A stretch of DNA of 64,000 nt from Paenibacillus silvisoli (GTDB lineage: Bacteria; Bacillota; Bacilli; Paenibacillales; Paenibacillaceae): contig NZ_CP133017.1 of assembly GCF_030866765.1 (NCBI RefSeq), positions 271,001 to 335,000 on the forward strand. The letters are read 5' to 3'. How positions within the stretch are numbered: position 1 is the first letter of the stretch; each line of letters begins with the position of its first letter. The notes beneath the pieces were generated by a model that was given only the letters and a program-made list of their open reading frames with translations, made no database searches and had not been told where the DNA came from. Positions 43,964 to 55,351 of this stretch are shown piece after piece. The position numbers and the translations under genes were made by a program.

Positions 43964-45724
43964 ATGAACCTGTTGTTGCAATGGGCTGCGGTGCAGCTGC
44001 AGCCTTACGTGTCGGACGCGATGACGCACGACGAGATCGCCCAGGTGCTGGAGCTTCCGCCAAATCCGGAGCTTGGCGACGCCGCTTTTCCTTGCTTCGC
44101 GCTGTCGCGTCAGTGGAAGCGTCCGCCGGCGGCCATCGCGGCTGAGCTTGCGGAGCGAATCAGCGCGGGCGCATGGACGGGAACGGGATTGGGAGCGGCT
44201 TCGACTGTCCGCGCGGTAGCGAACGGCCCTTACCTGAACCTCTTCTTCGAGCGCGACGAGTGGGCGCCAAAGCTGCTTGCGCCGCTGCTGCTCTCCGAGT
44301 TCGGCCACTCGCAGGACGGCGCGGGGCAGCGGGTCATTCTGGATATGTCTTCTCCGAACATCGCGAAGCCCTTCGGCGTCGGCCATCTGCGCTCCACGAT
44401 GATCGGCAACGCGCTCGCGCAGCTGTACCGCGCATCCGGCTACGAAGTCGTGACCGTCAATCATATCGGCGATTGGGGCACGCAGTTCGGCAAGCTGCTG
44501 GAGGCGTACACCCGCTGGGGCGACGAAGCGAAGCTGAAGGAAGAGCCGATCCGCGAGAGCTTGCGGCTGTATGTGAAGTTTCACGAGGAAGCCGAGAAAG
44601 ACCCTTCCTTGGAGGACAAGGCGCGGCATTGGTTCTGGAAGCTGGAGAACGGGGACGAGGAAGCGCAGCGGCTGTGGCGTTATTTTGTCTCCTTCAGCAT
44701 GGAGGAGTTTGACCGCGTGTACGCGCGCCTCGGCGTGCAATTCGATCATACGCTGGGCGAAAGCTTCTATAATGACAAGATGGAAGCCGTCGTTTCGCGC
44801 TTGCGGGAGCTGGGGCTTCTCGATGAAAGCGACGGCGCGCAGGTCGTCCGTTTGGAGGAGGAGGGTTTGCCGCCATGCCTCATTCTGAAATCGGACGGCA
44901 CGACGATTTACCCGACGCGCGACTTGGCGACGGCGCTCTACCGCAAGAAGGAGATGGGCGGCGATTTGCTGCTCTACGTGGTCGGCGGCGAACAGAAGCT
45001 GCATTTTCAGCAAGTATTCGCCGTGTTGAAGCGCATGGGCGAAGAGACGTCGGACGCGTGCCGCCATCTGCCCTTCGGCCTCATGAAGTTCGGCGGCCGC
45101 AAAATGTCGACGCGCAAAGGTCAGGTCATCTTCCTCGACGAGGTGCTCGACGAGGCGGTCTCGAAGGCAGCCGCGATCATCGCCGAGAAAAATCCCGATC
45201 TCGCGGATGCGAAGGAGACGGCGGAGGCTGTCGGCATCGGCGCGATCGTATTCGGCGACCTGCTGCATCACCGGATGCTGGAGATCGATTTTTCGCTGGA
45301 TGAAGCGCTCCGCTTCGAAGGGGAAACCGGTCCGTACGTGCAGTACACGGCGGCCAGAGCGTTCAAGCTGCTCGATAAAGGCGGGCTGTCGCTGGCGGAA
45401 GCCGAAGGGCGCAGCTTATCCGGCGCGATCGGCGGCAGCGGGCTGGGACGCCATCTTGGCGGTGCGGCGGCATGGGAATGCCTGAAGCTGCTGGCCGCTT
45501 ATCCGGAGGCGATCGCTGGCGCCATCCGTCAGAACGAGCCGGCCGTCGTCGCGCGGTTTCTGCTGGATGCCGCGAAGCGGTTCAACCGGTTCTATCATCA
45601 GGAGCGCATTCTGACCGATAATATAGAAGAGACGGAGGCTAGGCTGCTGCTGGCCGCCGCGGTTGCCGGCGTGCTCCGCTCGGGGCTTGGGCTGCTGGGG
45701 CTGCGGACGCCGGAGCAGATCTGA
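43964..45724 (+). CDS. argS: Arginyl-tRNA synthetase, T-box controlled copy
   Basis: The protein has 586 residues. It has an N-terminal Add-1 domain, then the HIGH-type motif in SPNIAKPFGVGHLRSTMIGNAL (GHLRS), a tRNA-charging core and the KMSKS-type loop KMSTRKG, followed by a DALR-type anticodon domain with FNRFYHQERILT. It charges tRNA-Arg. It belongs to the branch found in B. cereus-like and many Gram-negative bacteria, not the B. subtilis branch of the second copy at 46277. ATG 43964 was chosen behind GGGGAGG. It is controlled by the T-box. Confidence 0.9.
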   Translation: MNLLLQWAAVQLQPYVSDAMTHDEIAQVLELPPNPELGDAAFPCFALSRQWKRPPAAIAAELAERISAGAWTGTGLGAASTVRAVANGPYLNLFFERDEWAPKLLAPLLLSEFGHSQDGAGQRVILDMSSPNIAKPFGVGHLRSTMIGNALAQLYRASGYEVVTVNHIGDWGTQFGKLLEAYTRWGDEAKLKEEPIRESLRLYVKFHEEAEKDPSLEDKARHWFWKLENGDEEAQRLWRYFVSFSMEEFDRVYARLGVQFDHTLGESFYNDKMEAVVSRLRELGLLDESDGAQVVRLEEEGLPPCLILKSDGTTIYPTRDLATALYRKKEMGGDLLLYVVGGEQKLHFQQVFAVLKRMGEETSDACRHLPFGLMKFGGRKMSTRKGQVIFLDEVLDEAVSKAAAIIAEKNPDLADAKETAEAVGIGAIVFGDLLHHRMLEIDFSLDEALRFEGETGPYVQYTAARAFKLLDKGGLSLAEAEGRSLSGAIGGSGLGRHLGGAAAWECLKLLAAYPEAIAGAIRQNEPAVVARFLLDAAKRFNRFYHQERILTDNIEETEARLLLAAAVAGVLRSGLGLLGLRTPEQI

Positions 45725-45796
45725 CCAAACATTGAAATTGAGGATGCACCTGTATATAGTGAGGACAGGAGCATTTCAGGCGACGGGAGACCGACC

Positions 45797-46267
45797 ATGA
45801 CCGATAGAGCGAACGTAACGATATCGCTGCGAAGCGACATCGATGGGGAAGTAGAAGAAAATGTGTTTGCGGGCGAATGGTTTCGCAAGGGCGAAACCGT
45901 CTTTATCCGCTACGAGGAAACCGGCGAAGGCGGCGACACGGTACGTACGATGGTGCGCTGGCGCGACGGCGAGCTGAGCGTGACGCGCCGCGGCGACGTG
46001 GAATCGGAGCAGAAGTTCTCGGCCGGCGCCATACATGGCGGCCACTACCGATCGGCTCATGCTTCGTTTCGGCTCGAGACGGAAACGAGACTGTTAATCG
46101 TGCAGTTCGGCGATTTGGCGAAAGCCGGCCCGAGCGAAGAGCAGCTGCGGCCGGAGCTGCCGATGCTGCTCATTTGGCATTACCGGCTGATCGTGAACGA
46201 TGAGCCGACCGGCGAGTTTATTATTCGGCTGCAAGCGGAAGAGTTACTAGATACCCAGGGGGATTGA
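45797..46267 (+). CDS. ywiB: DUF1934 family protein
   Basis: The protein has 156 residues. It is a small beta-barrel of the DUF1934/YwiB type (VTISLRSDIDGE..., GDTVRTMVRWRDGELSVTRRGDVESEQKF, LLIWHYRLIVNDEPTGEFIIRLQAE). Function is unknown. The fold resembles lipocalin-like barrels (established for the family). The 10-base gap to argS and the same order in Bacillus show that ywiB-argS is an old pair. Here the T-box argS stands in front of it. Confidence 0.9.
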   Translation: MTDRANVTISLRSDIDGEVEENVFAGEWFRKGETVFIRYEETGEGGDTVRTMVRWRDGELSVTRRGDVESEQKFSAGAIHGGHYRSAHASFRLETETRLLIVQFGDLAKAGPSEEQLRPELPMLLIWHYRLIVNDEPTGEFIIRLQAEELLDTQGD

Positions 46268-46276
46268 AGAATTACT

Positions 46277-47956
46277 ATGAAAACGAATGTTATCGTACAG
46301 CTTCATGAGCAGGTGAAAGAAGCGATCGCGGATGCGGTCGTGGCGGCGGGGCTTGCGGCCCGCGAGGAGCTTCCGGTATTCGTGCTGGAAGTGCCGAAGG
46401 AGAAGGCGCACGGCGATCTCGCGACGAACGCGGCGATGCAGCTGACGAAGCTGGCCAAGAAGAACCCGCGCCAAATCGCGGAAGCGATCATCGCGAATCT
46501 CGACACGAAGAAGGCGTCCATTCAAAGCGCGGAAATCGCGGGGCCCGGCTTCATTAACTTCCGGATGGACCGCAGCTACTTGTATCCGGTCATCGGCCAA
46601 GTCATGGAGCAGGGCGCAGACTTTGGCCGCATCGACGAGGGTGCGGGCGCGCGCGTACAAATGGAATTTGTCAGCGCGAATCCGACTGGCAGCCTGCATC
46701 TGGGCCATGCCCGCGGCGCCGCTGTCGGCGATGCGCTATGCAACGTGCTTGATTTCGCCGGATACGATGTGACGCGCGAATACTATATTAATGACGCCGG
46801 CAACCAGGTGGCGAACCTCGCCCTTTCCATCGAAGCGCGCTACAAGCAGGCGCTTGGCCAGGACGCGTCGATGCCGGAAGACGGCTACCACGGCGAAGAC
46901 ATTATCGGCTTCGCGAAGGAGCTTGCCGCTTCCGAGGGCGATCGTCTACTGGCGCTGACGGACGAGGAGCGCTTCACGTTCTTCCGCGATTACGGCTTGG
47001 AGCGCGAGCTGAACAAGATCAAGCGCGACCTCGGCGACTTCCGCGTCGAATTCGACGTATGGTACAGCGAGACGTCGCTCTATAAGACGGGGCAAGTCGA
47101 GCAGGCGCTTGCGGCGCTGCGCGAGCGCGGCCAGGTCTATGAAGAAGAAGGCGCAACGTGGCTGAACACGATGGCGTACGGCGACGACAAGAACCGGGTG
47201 CTCGTGAAGAACGACGGCTCATACACCTATTTGACGCCGGACATCGCGTACCACCGCGATAAATACGGACGCGGCTTCGATAAAATGATCAACATTTGGG
47301 GCGCGGACCACCATGGCTACATCCCGCGCGTGAAAGCGGCGATGGAGGCGCTCGGCAACGATCCGCAGAAGCTGGTCGTCCTGATCGCGCAAATGGTATC
47401 CCTGTTCCAGAACGGCGAGAAGGTCAAAATGTCCAAGCGGACCGGCAAAGCCGTGACGATGGAGGATCTGATGGAGGAAGTCGGCATCGACGCGATCCGC
47501 TACTTCTTCACGATGCGGAGCATGGATTCCCATCTTGATTTCGATATGGACCTGGCGATTTCGACCTCGAACGAAAATCCGGTCTTCTATGTACAATACG
47601 CGCATGCGCGGATTTGCAGCATTTTCCGTCAGGCGGAAGAGCAAGGCATCGCGATCCTGCCGCTTGCGGACGTGGATCTCAGCCAGCTGACGACCGAGCA
47701 CGAATTCGACCTGCTACGCAAAATCGGCGAGCTGCCGCAGGAAATCGCGGACGCGGCAAGCCAATACGCGCCGCATCGCCTGATCCGCTACGTCTACGAG
47801 CTGGCGGCGCTGTTCCACAGCTACTACCGCGCAGACCGCGTCATTACCGAGAACGCGGCGCAAACGCAAGCGCGCTTCGCGCTGCTCGCCGCTGCGCGGA
47901 CCGCGATCGCGAACGTGCTGCGCCTTGTCGGCGTATCCGCGCCGGAGCGCATGTAG
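46277..47956 (+). CDS. argS: Arginyl-tRNA synthetase, housekeeping copy
   Basis: The protein has 559 residues. It has the Add-1 domain, [22 protein letters not shown] with the HIGH-type motif (HLGH), the KMSKS-type KMSKRTG and the DALR anticodon-binding domain with [11 protein letters not shown]. It matches the Bacillus ArgRS in length and in its place after ywiB. Two complete ArgRS genes 550 bases apart are therefore present, and only the first has a T-box. Confidence 0.95.
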   Translation: MKTNVIVQLHEQVKEAIADAVVAAGLAAREELPVFVLEVPKEKAHGDLATNAAMQLTKLAKKNPRQIAEAIIANLDTKKASIQSAEIAGPGFINFRMDRSYLYPVIGQVMEQGADFGRIDEGAGARVQMEFVSANPTGSLHLGHARGAAVGDALCNVLDFAGYDVTREYYINDAGNQVANLALSIEARYKQALGQDASMPEDGYHGEDIIGFAKELAASEGDRLLALTDEERFTFFRDYGLERELNKIKRDLGDFRVEFDVWYSETSLYKTGQVEQALAALRERGQVYEEEGATWLNTMAYGDDKNRVLVKNDGSYTYLTPDIAYHRDKYGRGFDKMINIWGADHHGYIPRVKAAMEALGNDPQKLVVLIAQMVSLFQNGEKVKMSKRTGKAVTMEDLMEEVGIDAIRYFFTMRSMDSHLDFDMDLAISTSNENPVFYVQYAHARICSIFRQAEEQGIAILPLADVDLSQLTTEHEFDLLRKIGELPQEIADAASQYAPHRLIRYVYELAALFHSYYRADRVITENAAQTQARFALLAAARTAIANVLRLVGVSAPERM

Positions 47957-48009
47957 CGCTTGCCTGCTCGCGCATAGCGTACCAGCACTGGCGCCAGCCG
48001 CAACAACCC

Positions 48010-48039
48010 AAAAAAGCCGCGGACCTACCGGTCCCCGGC
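48010..48039 (-). terminator. Terminator overlapping the end of the subtilase gene
   Basis: On the minus strand GCCGGGGACC pairs with GGTCCGCGGC, followed by TTTTTTGGG. The subtilase stop codon sits in the loop, so the last codons and the terminator share bases. Confidence 0.8.
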
Positions 48040-49182
48040 CTGCAGCATTCGCATTACATCGAGCTCTCCGGTTGTCCGGGGAGCTTTCGTGCCTCTTATA
48101 GGCAGCATGGAGCGTTTGACGACGGCCTTAATATCGCTCGGCGATAGTCCCGGCCGCATTGCGAGCAGCAAAGCGATGGCGCCGCTCACATGCGAGGTGG
48201 CCATCGAGGTGCCGCTCATTTCGTTGTACTTGCCGCGCAGCCAGGCGGATACGATCTTATCCCCCGGTGCGTATACGTCGATATACAGACCCCGGTTGCT
48301 GAAGGGAGCAATGCGCCGAAGCCGGTTGGTCGCGCCGACGGCGATCGTTTGCGGGTACCGTGCCGGATAGTCGATCGACTTCCGCTTCCCGTCGTTGCCG
48401 GAGGACGCGACGATAATGACGCCGGCGTTGTACGCGTTCGTCACCGCCGTTAACAGCGACTTGCTGCGCGTCTTCATGCCGAAGCTCATATTGACGATAT
48501 CCATATGATTGCGCACGCACCAGTCGATGCCGAGTACAATGTCAGAGACGAAGGCGCTGCCGTTCTGATCGAACGCCTTCACAGGGTATACGGTCGCGCG
48601 CGGAGCGACGCCGATCATGCCGTGCAGCTGATTGGCGGCGGCGATGGTGCCGGCGATATGCGTGCCGTGGCCGTTGTCGTCATGCGGGAGCGTTCCGCGG
48701 TTCAGCAGGTTGATGCCGCGCCCGAGCGACTGCTTGAGATCCGGATGGCTGAAATCGACGCCCGTATCGATCACGCCGACTTTGACGCGGTGCCCCGTGG
48801 TCATGCTCCAGGCGAGCGGCGCTTTGATTTCCTGCACGCCCCAAGGAATGCCTTTCTCGCGGATGACCGGTTTATACGTCGAAGTCGAGTTATGCACCGA
48901 TATTAACGGATCGTTCTCAATCCAGATGCCGTCACGGGCGTGGGAACGCAGCAGCTCGCCGGAAACGCGCAGCGAAAACCCTTGGATGAACGGCAAGTGG
49001 CGAACGGCGTCGGATGCGCCGGCCAGCGACTTGTCGATCATTGACCACTCATGAAGGAAGCGCTCATAGTCGCTTTGCTGCCGGAATCGGACAATTCGCC
49101 GTTTGGCGGCCGATGCAGTGTAAGTTAACGCGCTGTGCAGAAGGCGGAGAATTGCGGATTTGTCCAAGATGCTTCCCCCCAT
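48025..49182 (-). CDS. S8 family serine protease (AprX-like, no signal peptide)
   Basis: The protein has 385 residues. The catalytic triad is present as D in VGVIDTGVDFSHPDL, H in GHGTHIAGT and S in MSGTSMATSHVSGA. A propeptide-like region of about 110 residues comes first, but no signal peptide is evident: the N-terminus is charged (KSAILRLLHSALTYTASAAKRRIVRFRQQ). This resembles the AprX-type subtilases. ATG 49182 is the first start. A TTG at 49167 behind GGGGGGAA is equally likely. The gene lies next to an IS element. Confidence 0.87.
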   Translation of the reverse strand: MGGSILDKSAILRLLHSALTYTASAAKRRIVRFRQQSDYERFLHEWSMIDKSLAGASDAVRHLPFIQGFSLRVSGELLRSHARDGIWIENDPLISVHNSTSTYKPVIREKGIPWGVQEIKAPLAWSMTTGHRVKVGVIDTGVDFSHPDLKQSLGRGINLLNRGTLPHDDNGHGTHIAGTIAAANQLHGMIGVAPRATVYPVKAFDQNGSAFVSDIVLGIDWCVRNHMDIVNMSFGMKTRSKSLLTAVTNAYNAGVIIVASSGNDGKRKSIDYPARYPQTIAVGATNRLRRIAPFSNRGLYIDVYAPGDKIVSAWLRGKYNEMSGTSMATSHVSGAIALLLAMRPGLSPSDIKAVVKRSMLPIRGTKAPRTTGELDVMRMLQAGDR

Positions 49183-49500
49183 GGCGAATCATGCTGCAGT
49201 ATTGTATGAACGAGCGCAACAAGCTGTATGAGCAACTTGCCTTTTTTCGCATAATTAGGCTGCAAACCGTGTCATTCGCCGTACGGGCACATAGTATAAA
49301 CCAAGAGTCACTAGCGGCTCTTAATACCGGACAGGGCGGCAACGCCTTAGCCGGAAGGATACAGTCAAAGCGAAGGAACTTCCTTCGCTCAGGCTGTCGA
49401 GAAAGTCTCGACAGCCTTTCTTATACTTATATATTTTAAGACATCACCGCGTTAATGTTGTATAATATAACTGACAATAATTGAACGGTAGGTGTCATTC

Positions 49501-50861
49501 ATGCTGCGACCTAATCGGGAAAAGCAACAGAATTACGAACTGGTCTCCATCGAGGATTTAGTTCCCGCTGATCATTTGCTTCGCAAAATTGACAAGTACA
49601 TTGACTTCTCTTTCATTGATGAAAGGGTTCGTCATCTCTACTCGCAAGATAACGGTCGACCTGCCATCGATCCATTGGTTCTCTTCAAGATGATCTTTCT
49701 CGGGTACTTTTACGGCATTCGTTCTGAACGCCAGCTCGAACGTGATATTCAAACCAACCTGGCTTACCGTTGGTTTCTTGGACTTGGCTTAGCTGACCGC
49801 GTTCCTGATCACACAACGATTAGCTGGAACCGTCGTACGCGGTTTAAGGACACGACTGTTTTCCAAGATATTTTTGATGAGATTGTGCTGCAGGCTATCT
49901 CACACCGCATGGTTGGCGGCCGAGTCCTTATTTCGGATTCGACGCATCTGAAGGCTAATGCAAATAAACATAAGTACACCAAAGAACAAGTGAAGCAAAA
50001 CACGCGCGATTATCTCGACGAATTAAACGCTGCGGTCGAGACGGACCGAAAAGCACAAGGAAAAAAGCTCTAAAACCGCGAGAGGAGGTGAACGAAGACA
50101 AAGAGGTTAAGGTTAGCACGACTGACCCTGATAGTGGCTACATGGTGCGAGAAGGCAAACCGGAGGGTTTCTTCTACTTAGATCACCGTACCGTCGATGT
50201 GAAGTACAACTTGATTACCGATGTCTTCGTCACCGCAGGAAACGTTCATGATTCCGTTCCTTATCTGAGCCGTCTTGATCGTCAACGAGAACGTTTTGGT
50301 TTCGGAGTAGAAGCAGTTGCCTTGGATTCCGGCTATTTAACAACCCCGATATGCAAAGGACTGCAAGACCGCAAGATCTTTGGTGTGATTGCACATCGTC
50401 GTTTTCATCCTACGCAAGGTCTTTTCCACAAATGGGAGTTTACGTACAATGCGGAGCAAGATGTGTATGTGTGCCCGCAAAAGCAGGAGTTGCCTTACCG
50501 AACGACGGATCGTCACGGTTACCGGCATTACGCGTCAGACCCTAAACTATGTGCTATATGCCCGATGCTTGAGCACTGTACTCGCTCCAAGAACCATCGC
50601 AAGCTCGTAACACGACATATTTGGGAGGACAGCAAGGAACAGGTGCGACAAAACCGGTTAACGAAATCCGGTAAAGGGCTCTACCGAAAACGAAAAGAAA
50701 CGATTGAGCGAAGCTTCGCGGACGCTAAACAGCTCCATGGGTTTCGCTATTGCCGTTTGCGGGGACTGCGGAATGTGATGGAGCAAGCGCTCATGACCGC
50801 AGCCGTGCAGAACATGAAAAAGATCGCCTTCCATCTGGATAGGAAGGCGAAGGAGGGTTAG
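49501..50861 (+). pseudogene. IS1182 transposase, frameshifted
   Basis: Frame 1 (49501-50073) gives the DDE-type N-terminus MLRPNREKQQNYELVSIEDLVPADHLL and DSTHLKANANKHK. It stops at a TAA at 50071 after GKKL. Frame 3 continues with KPREEVNEDKEVKVSTTDPDSGYM and LDSGYLTTPICKGL to 50861. The break is at GGAAAAAAGCTC. Joining by -1 at A AAA AAG would restore one reading frame of about 450 residues. Either a single base has been lost from the ancestral gene, or the transposase is made by frameshifting. The ribosome-site-like AGGAGGTG just downstream could also start a second protein. Confidence 0.8.
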
Positions 50862-50900
50862 GCCTCCCTTAACACCTCGAAGCACTACCCCAAAAACAAA

Positions 50901-50938
50901 GAGAAACCCAACGTTTTGAAAAAAAACGTGGGTTTCTC
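50901..50938 (+). terminator. Terminator within the right end of the IS
   Basis: GAGAAACCCAACGTTTT pairs with AAACGTGGGTTTCTC. The stem lies 40 bases past the transposase and just inside the right terminal repeat, where it should insulate the element. The downstream gap 50969-51134 before rpoE carries AGAGGAAGTG as ribosome site. No clear promoter was recognised there. Confidence 0.65.
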
Positions 50939-51134
50939 TACAGCCTGAGCGAAGGAACTTCCTTCGCTTTTTCTTTTTGCCTCTCTGAGAGGGACAGCTT
51001 GCTTTTTCAAGAAAAATAGGTTTTACTATAGGTTGATAATGGATTGCTAACGCATAAAGCGATTTCACCTGCTTCGGACAGCGAGGTCGTATTTACGGCG
51101 TTCAAGCAGTTTGATATGAGAGGAAGTGTCCGTG

Positions 51135-51707
51135 ATGAGCAGCGAGATCGTCTTGAAGATCGACCCTGAGGTCGTGAAGGAAATGCCGATGGTCGATTTG
51201 GCATTTGAATTGCTGAAGGCGGCCAACACGCCGTTCTACTATCGCGATTTAATGATGGAAATTGCAAAGGTTCGGGGGCTGTCCCAAGAACAAATCAACG
51301 ATGTGATTGCGCAAGTATATACAGAAATCAACATCGACGGACGTTTCGCGTGCGTCGGCAGCAACATGTGGGGGCTGAAGCGCTGGTATCCGGTCGAGCG
51401 CAACGAGGATCCGGTCGGCAACGCGAAGCGTTCCCGCATCATCAACGACGACGAAGAGGACGACGATCTGTATCCGGACGAAGAAGAGGATACGTACGCG
51501 GCGGAAGAGGACGACTTCGATTCGTATGATGAGGATCAAGAGATCTTCGACGAAGCGGAAGAAGAAGCGGAAGTCGATGAAGAAGTGCTGATCGACGATG
51601 AAGAGCTAGAGGAAGAAGGCTTGGAAGCGGAAGAAGGCGCGGAAGCAGAGTCGGACGACGAAGAGGGCGAAGAGGACTTCGACGACGAGGACGAAGACGA
51701 CAAATAA
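51135..51707 (+). CDS. rpoE: RNA polymerase delta subunit
   Basis: The protein has 190 residues. The first about 90 residues form the HARE-HTH domain (VDLAFELLKAANTPFYYRDLMMEIAKVRGLSQEQINDVIAQVYTEINIDGRF). The rest is nearly all Asp and Glu (DDEEDDDLYPDEEEDTYAAEEDDFD...), the acidic tail that displaces nucleic acid from RNA polymerase and speeds recycling. The IS element ends 166 bases upstream, so its promoter may have been changed by the insertion. The order rpoE-pyrG is that of Bacillus. Confidence 0.96.
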   Translation: MSSEIVLKIDPEVVKEMPMVDLAFELLKAANTPFYYRDLMMEIAKVRGLSQEQINDVIAQVYTEINIDGRFACVGSNMWGLKRWYPVERNEDPVGNAKRSRIINDDEEDDDLYPDEEEDTYAAEEDDFDSYDEDQEIFDEAEEEAEVDEEVLIDDEELEEEGLEAEEGAEAESDDEEGEEDFDDEDEDDK

Positions 51708-51801
51708 TTGACCCTTTTGCGGAGCCCCATGTCACTTGACATGGGGCATTCCCGCAGAGTACACTATTGCATGGGCTTCAAGTTCGGACATGCAATAATA
51801 A

Positions 51802-53523
<1,722 letters not shown>

Positions 53524-53643
53524 ACATAAATATTTTCCAAGTGAAGCAGGAATATGGATGCCGCGGCGCGAAATCTATAGCGAATATGGAATACTAATCC
53601 AATCGTGACGATGATTGTCGTACATTCTTAGGAGGGTTTCAAG

Positions 53644-54045
53644 TTGGAAAACAAGAAAGTCTTGATTGTCGATGATCAGAATGGCATCCGTATTTTGCTG
53701 ATGGAAGTGTTCAGCAGCGAGGGCTATACGACCTTCCAGGCGCCTAACGGCAAGCTGGCTCTCGAAATCGTGAGAAGCGAAGCTCCGGATTTGGTTCTGC
53801 TCGATATGAAAATTCCGGGTATGGACGGTTTGGAAATATTGAAGCATGTCAAAGCCATTAACAAGGAGATCAAAGTCATCATGATGACGGCTTACGGCGA
53901 GCTTGACATGATTAAGGAAGCGACCGACCACGGAGCGCTTATGCACTTTACGAAACCGTTCGACATTGACGAAATGCGAATGGCAGTCAACCTTCAGCTC
54001 CGCAGCGACGAGCAGGCAGGCGGCTGGTATGCAGTAGGATCCTAG
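53644..54045 (+). CDS. spo0F: Sporulation response regulator Spo0F
   Basis: The protein has 133 residues and is a single receiver domain. The acidic pocket D10, D11 and D54, plus T82 and K104, and H101 all fall at the same numbers as in B. subtilis Spo0F. It passes phosphate from sensor kinases to Spo0B in the sporulation phosphorelay. It starts with TTG behind GGAGGG. The stop overlaps the terminator that follows. A short tail (GGWYAVGS) is extra relative to the Bacillus protein. A PAS kinase gene lies 7 kb downstream (60679). Confidence 0.95.
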   Translation: MENKKVLIVDDQNGIRILLMEVFSSEGYTTFQAPNGKLALEIVRSEAPDLVLLDMKIPGMDGLEILKHVKAINKEIKVIMMTAYGELDMIKEATDHGALMHFTKPFDIDEMRMAVNLQLRSDEQAGGWYAVGS

Positions 54046-54073
54046 CAAAACGGATCCTGCTGCTTTTTTTTTT
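54031..54073 (+). terminator. Terminator overlapping the spo0F stop
   Basis: GCAGTAGGATCC pairs with GGATCCTGCTGC, followed by ten T. The spo0F stop codon is in the loop. Confidence 0.88.
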
Positions 54074-54131
54074 GCATGATGAAGGGCGGCCGTGGCGATT
54101 TCCAAGACTTGTACCAAACGTTCCGCGATTG

Positions 54132-54140
54132 TGTTATAAT
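54132..54140 (+). promoter_or_regulatory. Extended -10 promoter of fba
   Basis: TGTGTTATAAT includes a TG upstream of a consensus TATAAT. No good -35 is present at 17 bases. It would give a leader of about 155 bases. Bases 54141-54285 hold no other signal I recognise. Confidence 0.55.
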
Positions 54141-54303
54141 CATTTGGTGCGATATTTGCAGCGTGGAGCTGTAAGGACAATTGTTTGAATTTCATGGCAA
54201 TTGCCCGTTTTACGCTGGAGCGGTTTTTCAAAGCAAACGCATAGCAAAGACAAAATTATGAAGCCCCGAAGCTTCATAACCCAACTAGGAGGAGTAGAGA
54301 ACC

Positions 54304-55158
54304 ATGCCACTCGTTTCGATGAATGAATTCCTGCCAAAGGCAAAAGCAAACAAATTCGCGGTCGGCCAGTTCAACATGAACAACCTGGAGTTCGCGCAAG
54401 CGATCACTGAAGCCGCAATGGAAGAGAAATCGCCATTTATTTTTGGCGTATCCGAAGGCGCTCTGAAGTATATGGGCATTGAGTACACAGTTGCCATTGC
54501 CGAAGCGGCAGCGAAGAAATCCGGTTTGCCAATCGCGCTTCACCTGGACCACGGCAGCAGCTTTGAAGTTGCAATGAAATGTATCCGTGCAGGATTCTCT
54601 TCCGTTATGTTTGACGGTTCCCACTACGGACTCGAAGAAAATATCGAATTGACTAAACAAGTGGTTAAAGCGGCTCGCGCTATGGGCGTATCCGTTGAAG
54701 GCGAGCTTGGTACAATCGGCGGCGTTGAGGATGACATCAGCGTTGACGAAGAGCACGCATCCCTGGCGAAGCCGGAAGAAGCAATCCGTTTCTACGAAGA
54801 AACTGGCGTTGACTGCTTGGCGATCGCTGTAGGTACGGCTCACGGTATGTACAAAGGCGAACCGAAGATCCACTACGATATCATTCAAAAGGTAACTGAC
54901 GCGATTCCTGTACCGGTTGTATTGCACGGCGGATCCGGCGTTCCTGACGAAGCAATCCGTCTGTCCATCGCGGCAGGCGTTGGTAAAATCAACGTAAACA
55001 CCGAGAACCAAGTGGCTTGCACGAACGCGATCCGCGAAGTGCTTGGCGCGAACGCAACGGTTTACGACCCGCGTAAATACTTGGTGCCAGCACGTTCCGC
55101 AATGAAAGCAGTTGTACAAGAGAAAATCCGCTTGTTCGGCAGCAGCAACCAGGCGTAA
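54304..55158 (+). CDS. fbaA: Class II fructose-1,6-bisphosphate aldolase
   Basis: The protein has 284 residues. Catalytic D82 and zinc ligand H83 are in LHLDHGSS, the further zinc ligands H180 (GTAHGMYKGEP) and H208 (VVLHGGSGVP) are present, and NVNTENQ binds phosphate. It interconverts fructose-1,6-bisphosphate with dihydroxyacetone phosphate and glyceraldehyde-3-phosphate. Less GC-biased third positions and optimised codons set it apart from its neighbours and suggest high expression. AGGAGGAG precedes the ATG. Bacillus has tal between fbaA and murA, which is absent here. Confidence 0.97.
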   Translation: MPLVSMNEFLPKAKANKFAVGQFNMNNLEFAQAITEAAMEEKSPFIFGVSEGALKYMGIEYTVAIAEAAAKKSGLPIALHLDHGSSFEVAMKCIRAGFSSVMFDGSHYGLEENIELTKQVVKAARAMGVSVEGELGTIGGVEDDISVDEEHASLAKPEEAIRFYEETGVDCLAIAVGTAHGMYKGEPKIHYDIIQKVTDAIPVPVVLHGGSGVPDEAIRLSIAAGVGKINVNTENQVACTNAIREVLGANATVYDPRKYLVPARSAMKAVVQEKIRLFGSSNQA

Positions 55159-55205
55159 CAGACGAAAGCTATAGAATCGAACAGCCGCGCATTCGCGCAA
55201 CATGA

Positions 55206-55260
55206 GAAGCAGGCGCTTCCCTCCGTTAGGTTAGGGCGTAACGGAAGGAGCGCTTGCTTT
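55206..55260 (+). terminator. Hairpin between fbaA and murA
   Basis: AAGCAGGCGCTTCC...CCGTTA pairs with TAACGG...GGAGCGCTTGCTTT, a long stem with a short T run. Confidence 0.7.
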
Positions 55261-55351
55261 GTGGCATGTAAGAGCCTGCTTGCGAAGGCGCGCGGGTGCT
55301 GCGGCTGATTCGTTTTCTTGCTCTCTTCCGGATGGGAGGATAATAAGACGG

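Larger units (their letters stand above)
49369..50968. mobile_element. IS1182-family insertion sequence
   Basis: A transposase of the IS1182 type lies between near-identical inverted ends. The left end has the palindrome AGCGAAGGAA.TTCCTTCGCT followed by CAGGCTGTCGAGAAA. The right end has the same read inward: TTTCTCTACAGCC, TGA and the same palindrome. The 21-base palindrome at both sides may be a terminal repeat or a duplicated palindromic target. IS1182 elements are known for palindromic targets. A perfect hairpin (GGCTGTCGAGA/TCTCGACAGCC) sits inside the left end. It separates the subtilase gene from rpoE. Confidence 0.88.

Noticed and set aside
43886..45271. 461-codon minus-strand ORF opposite the T-box argS
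   Set aside because: It is a shadow of the synthetase gene that also crosses the T-box terminator.
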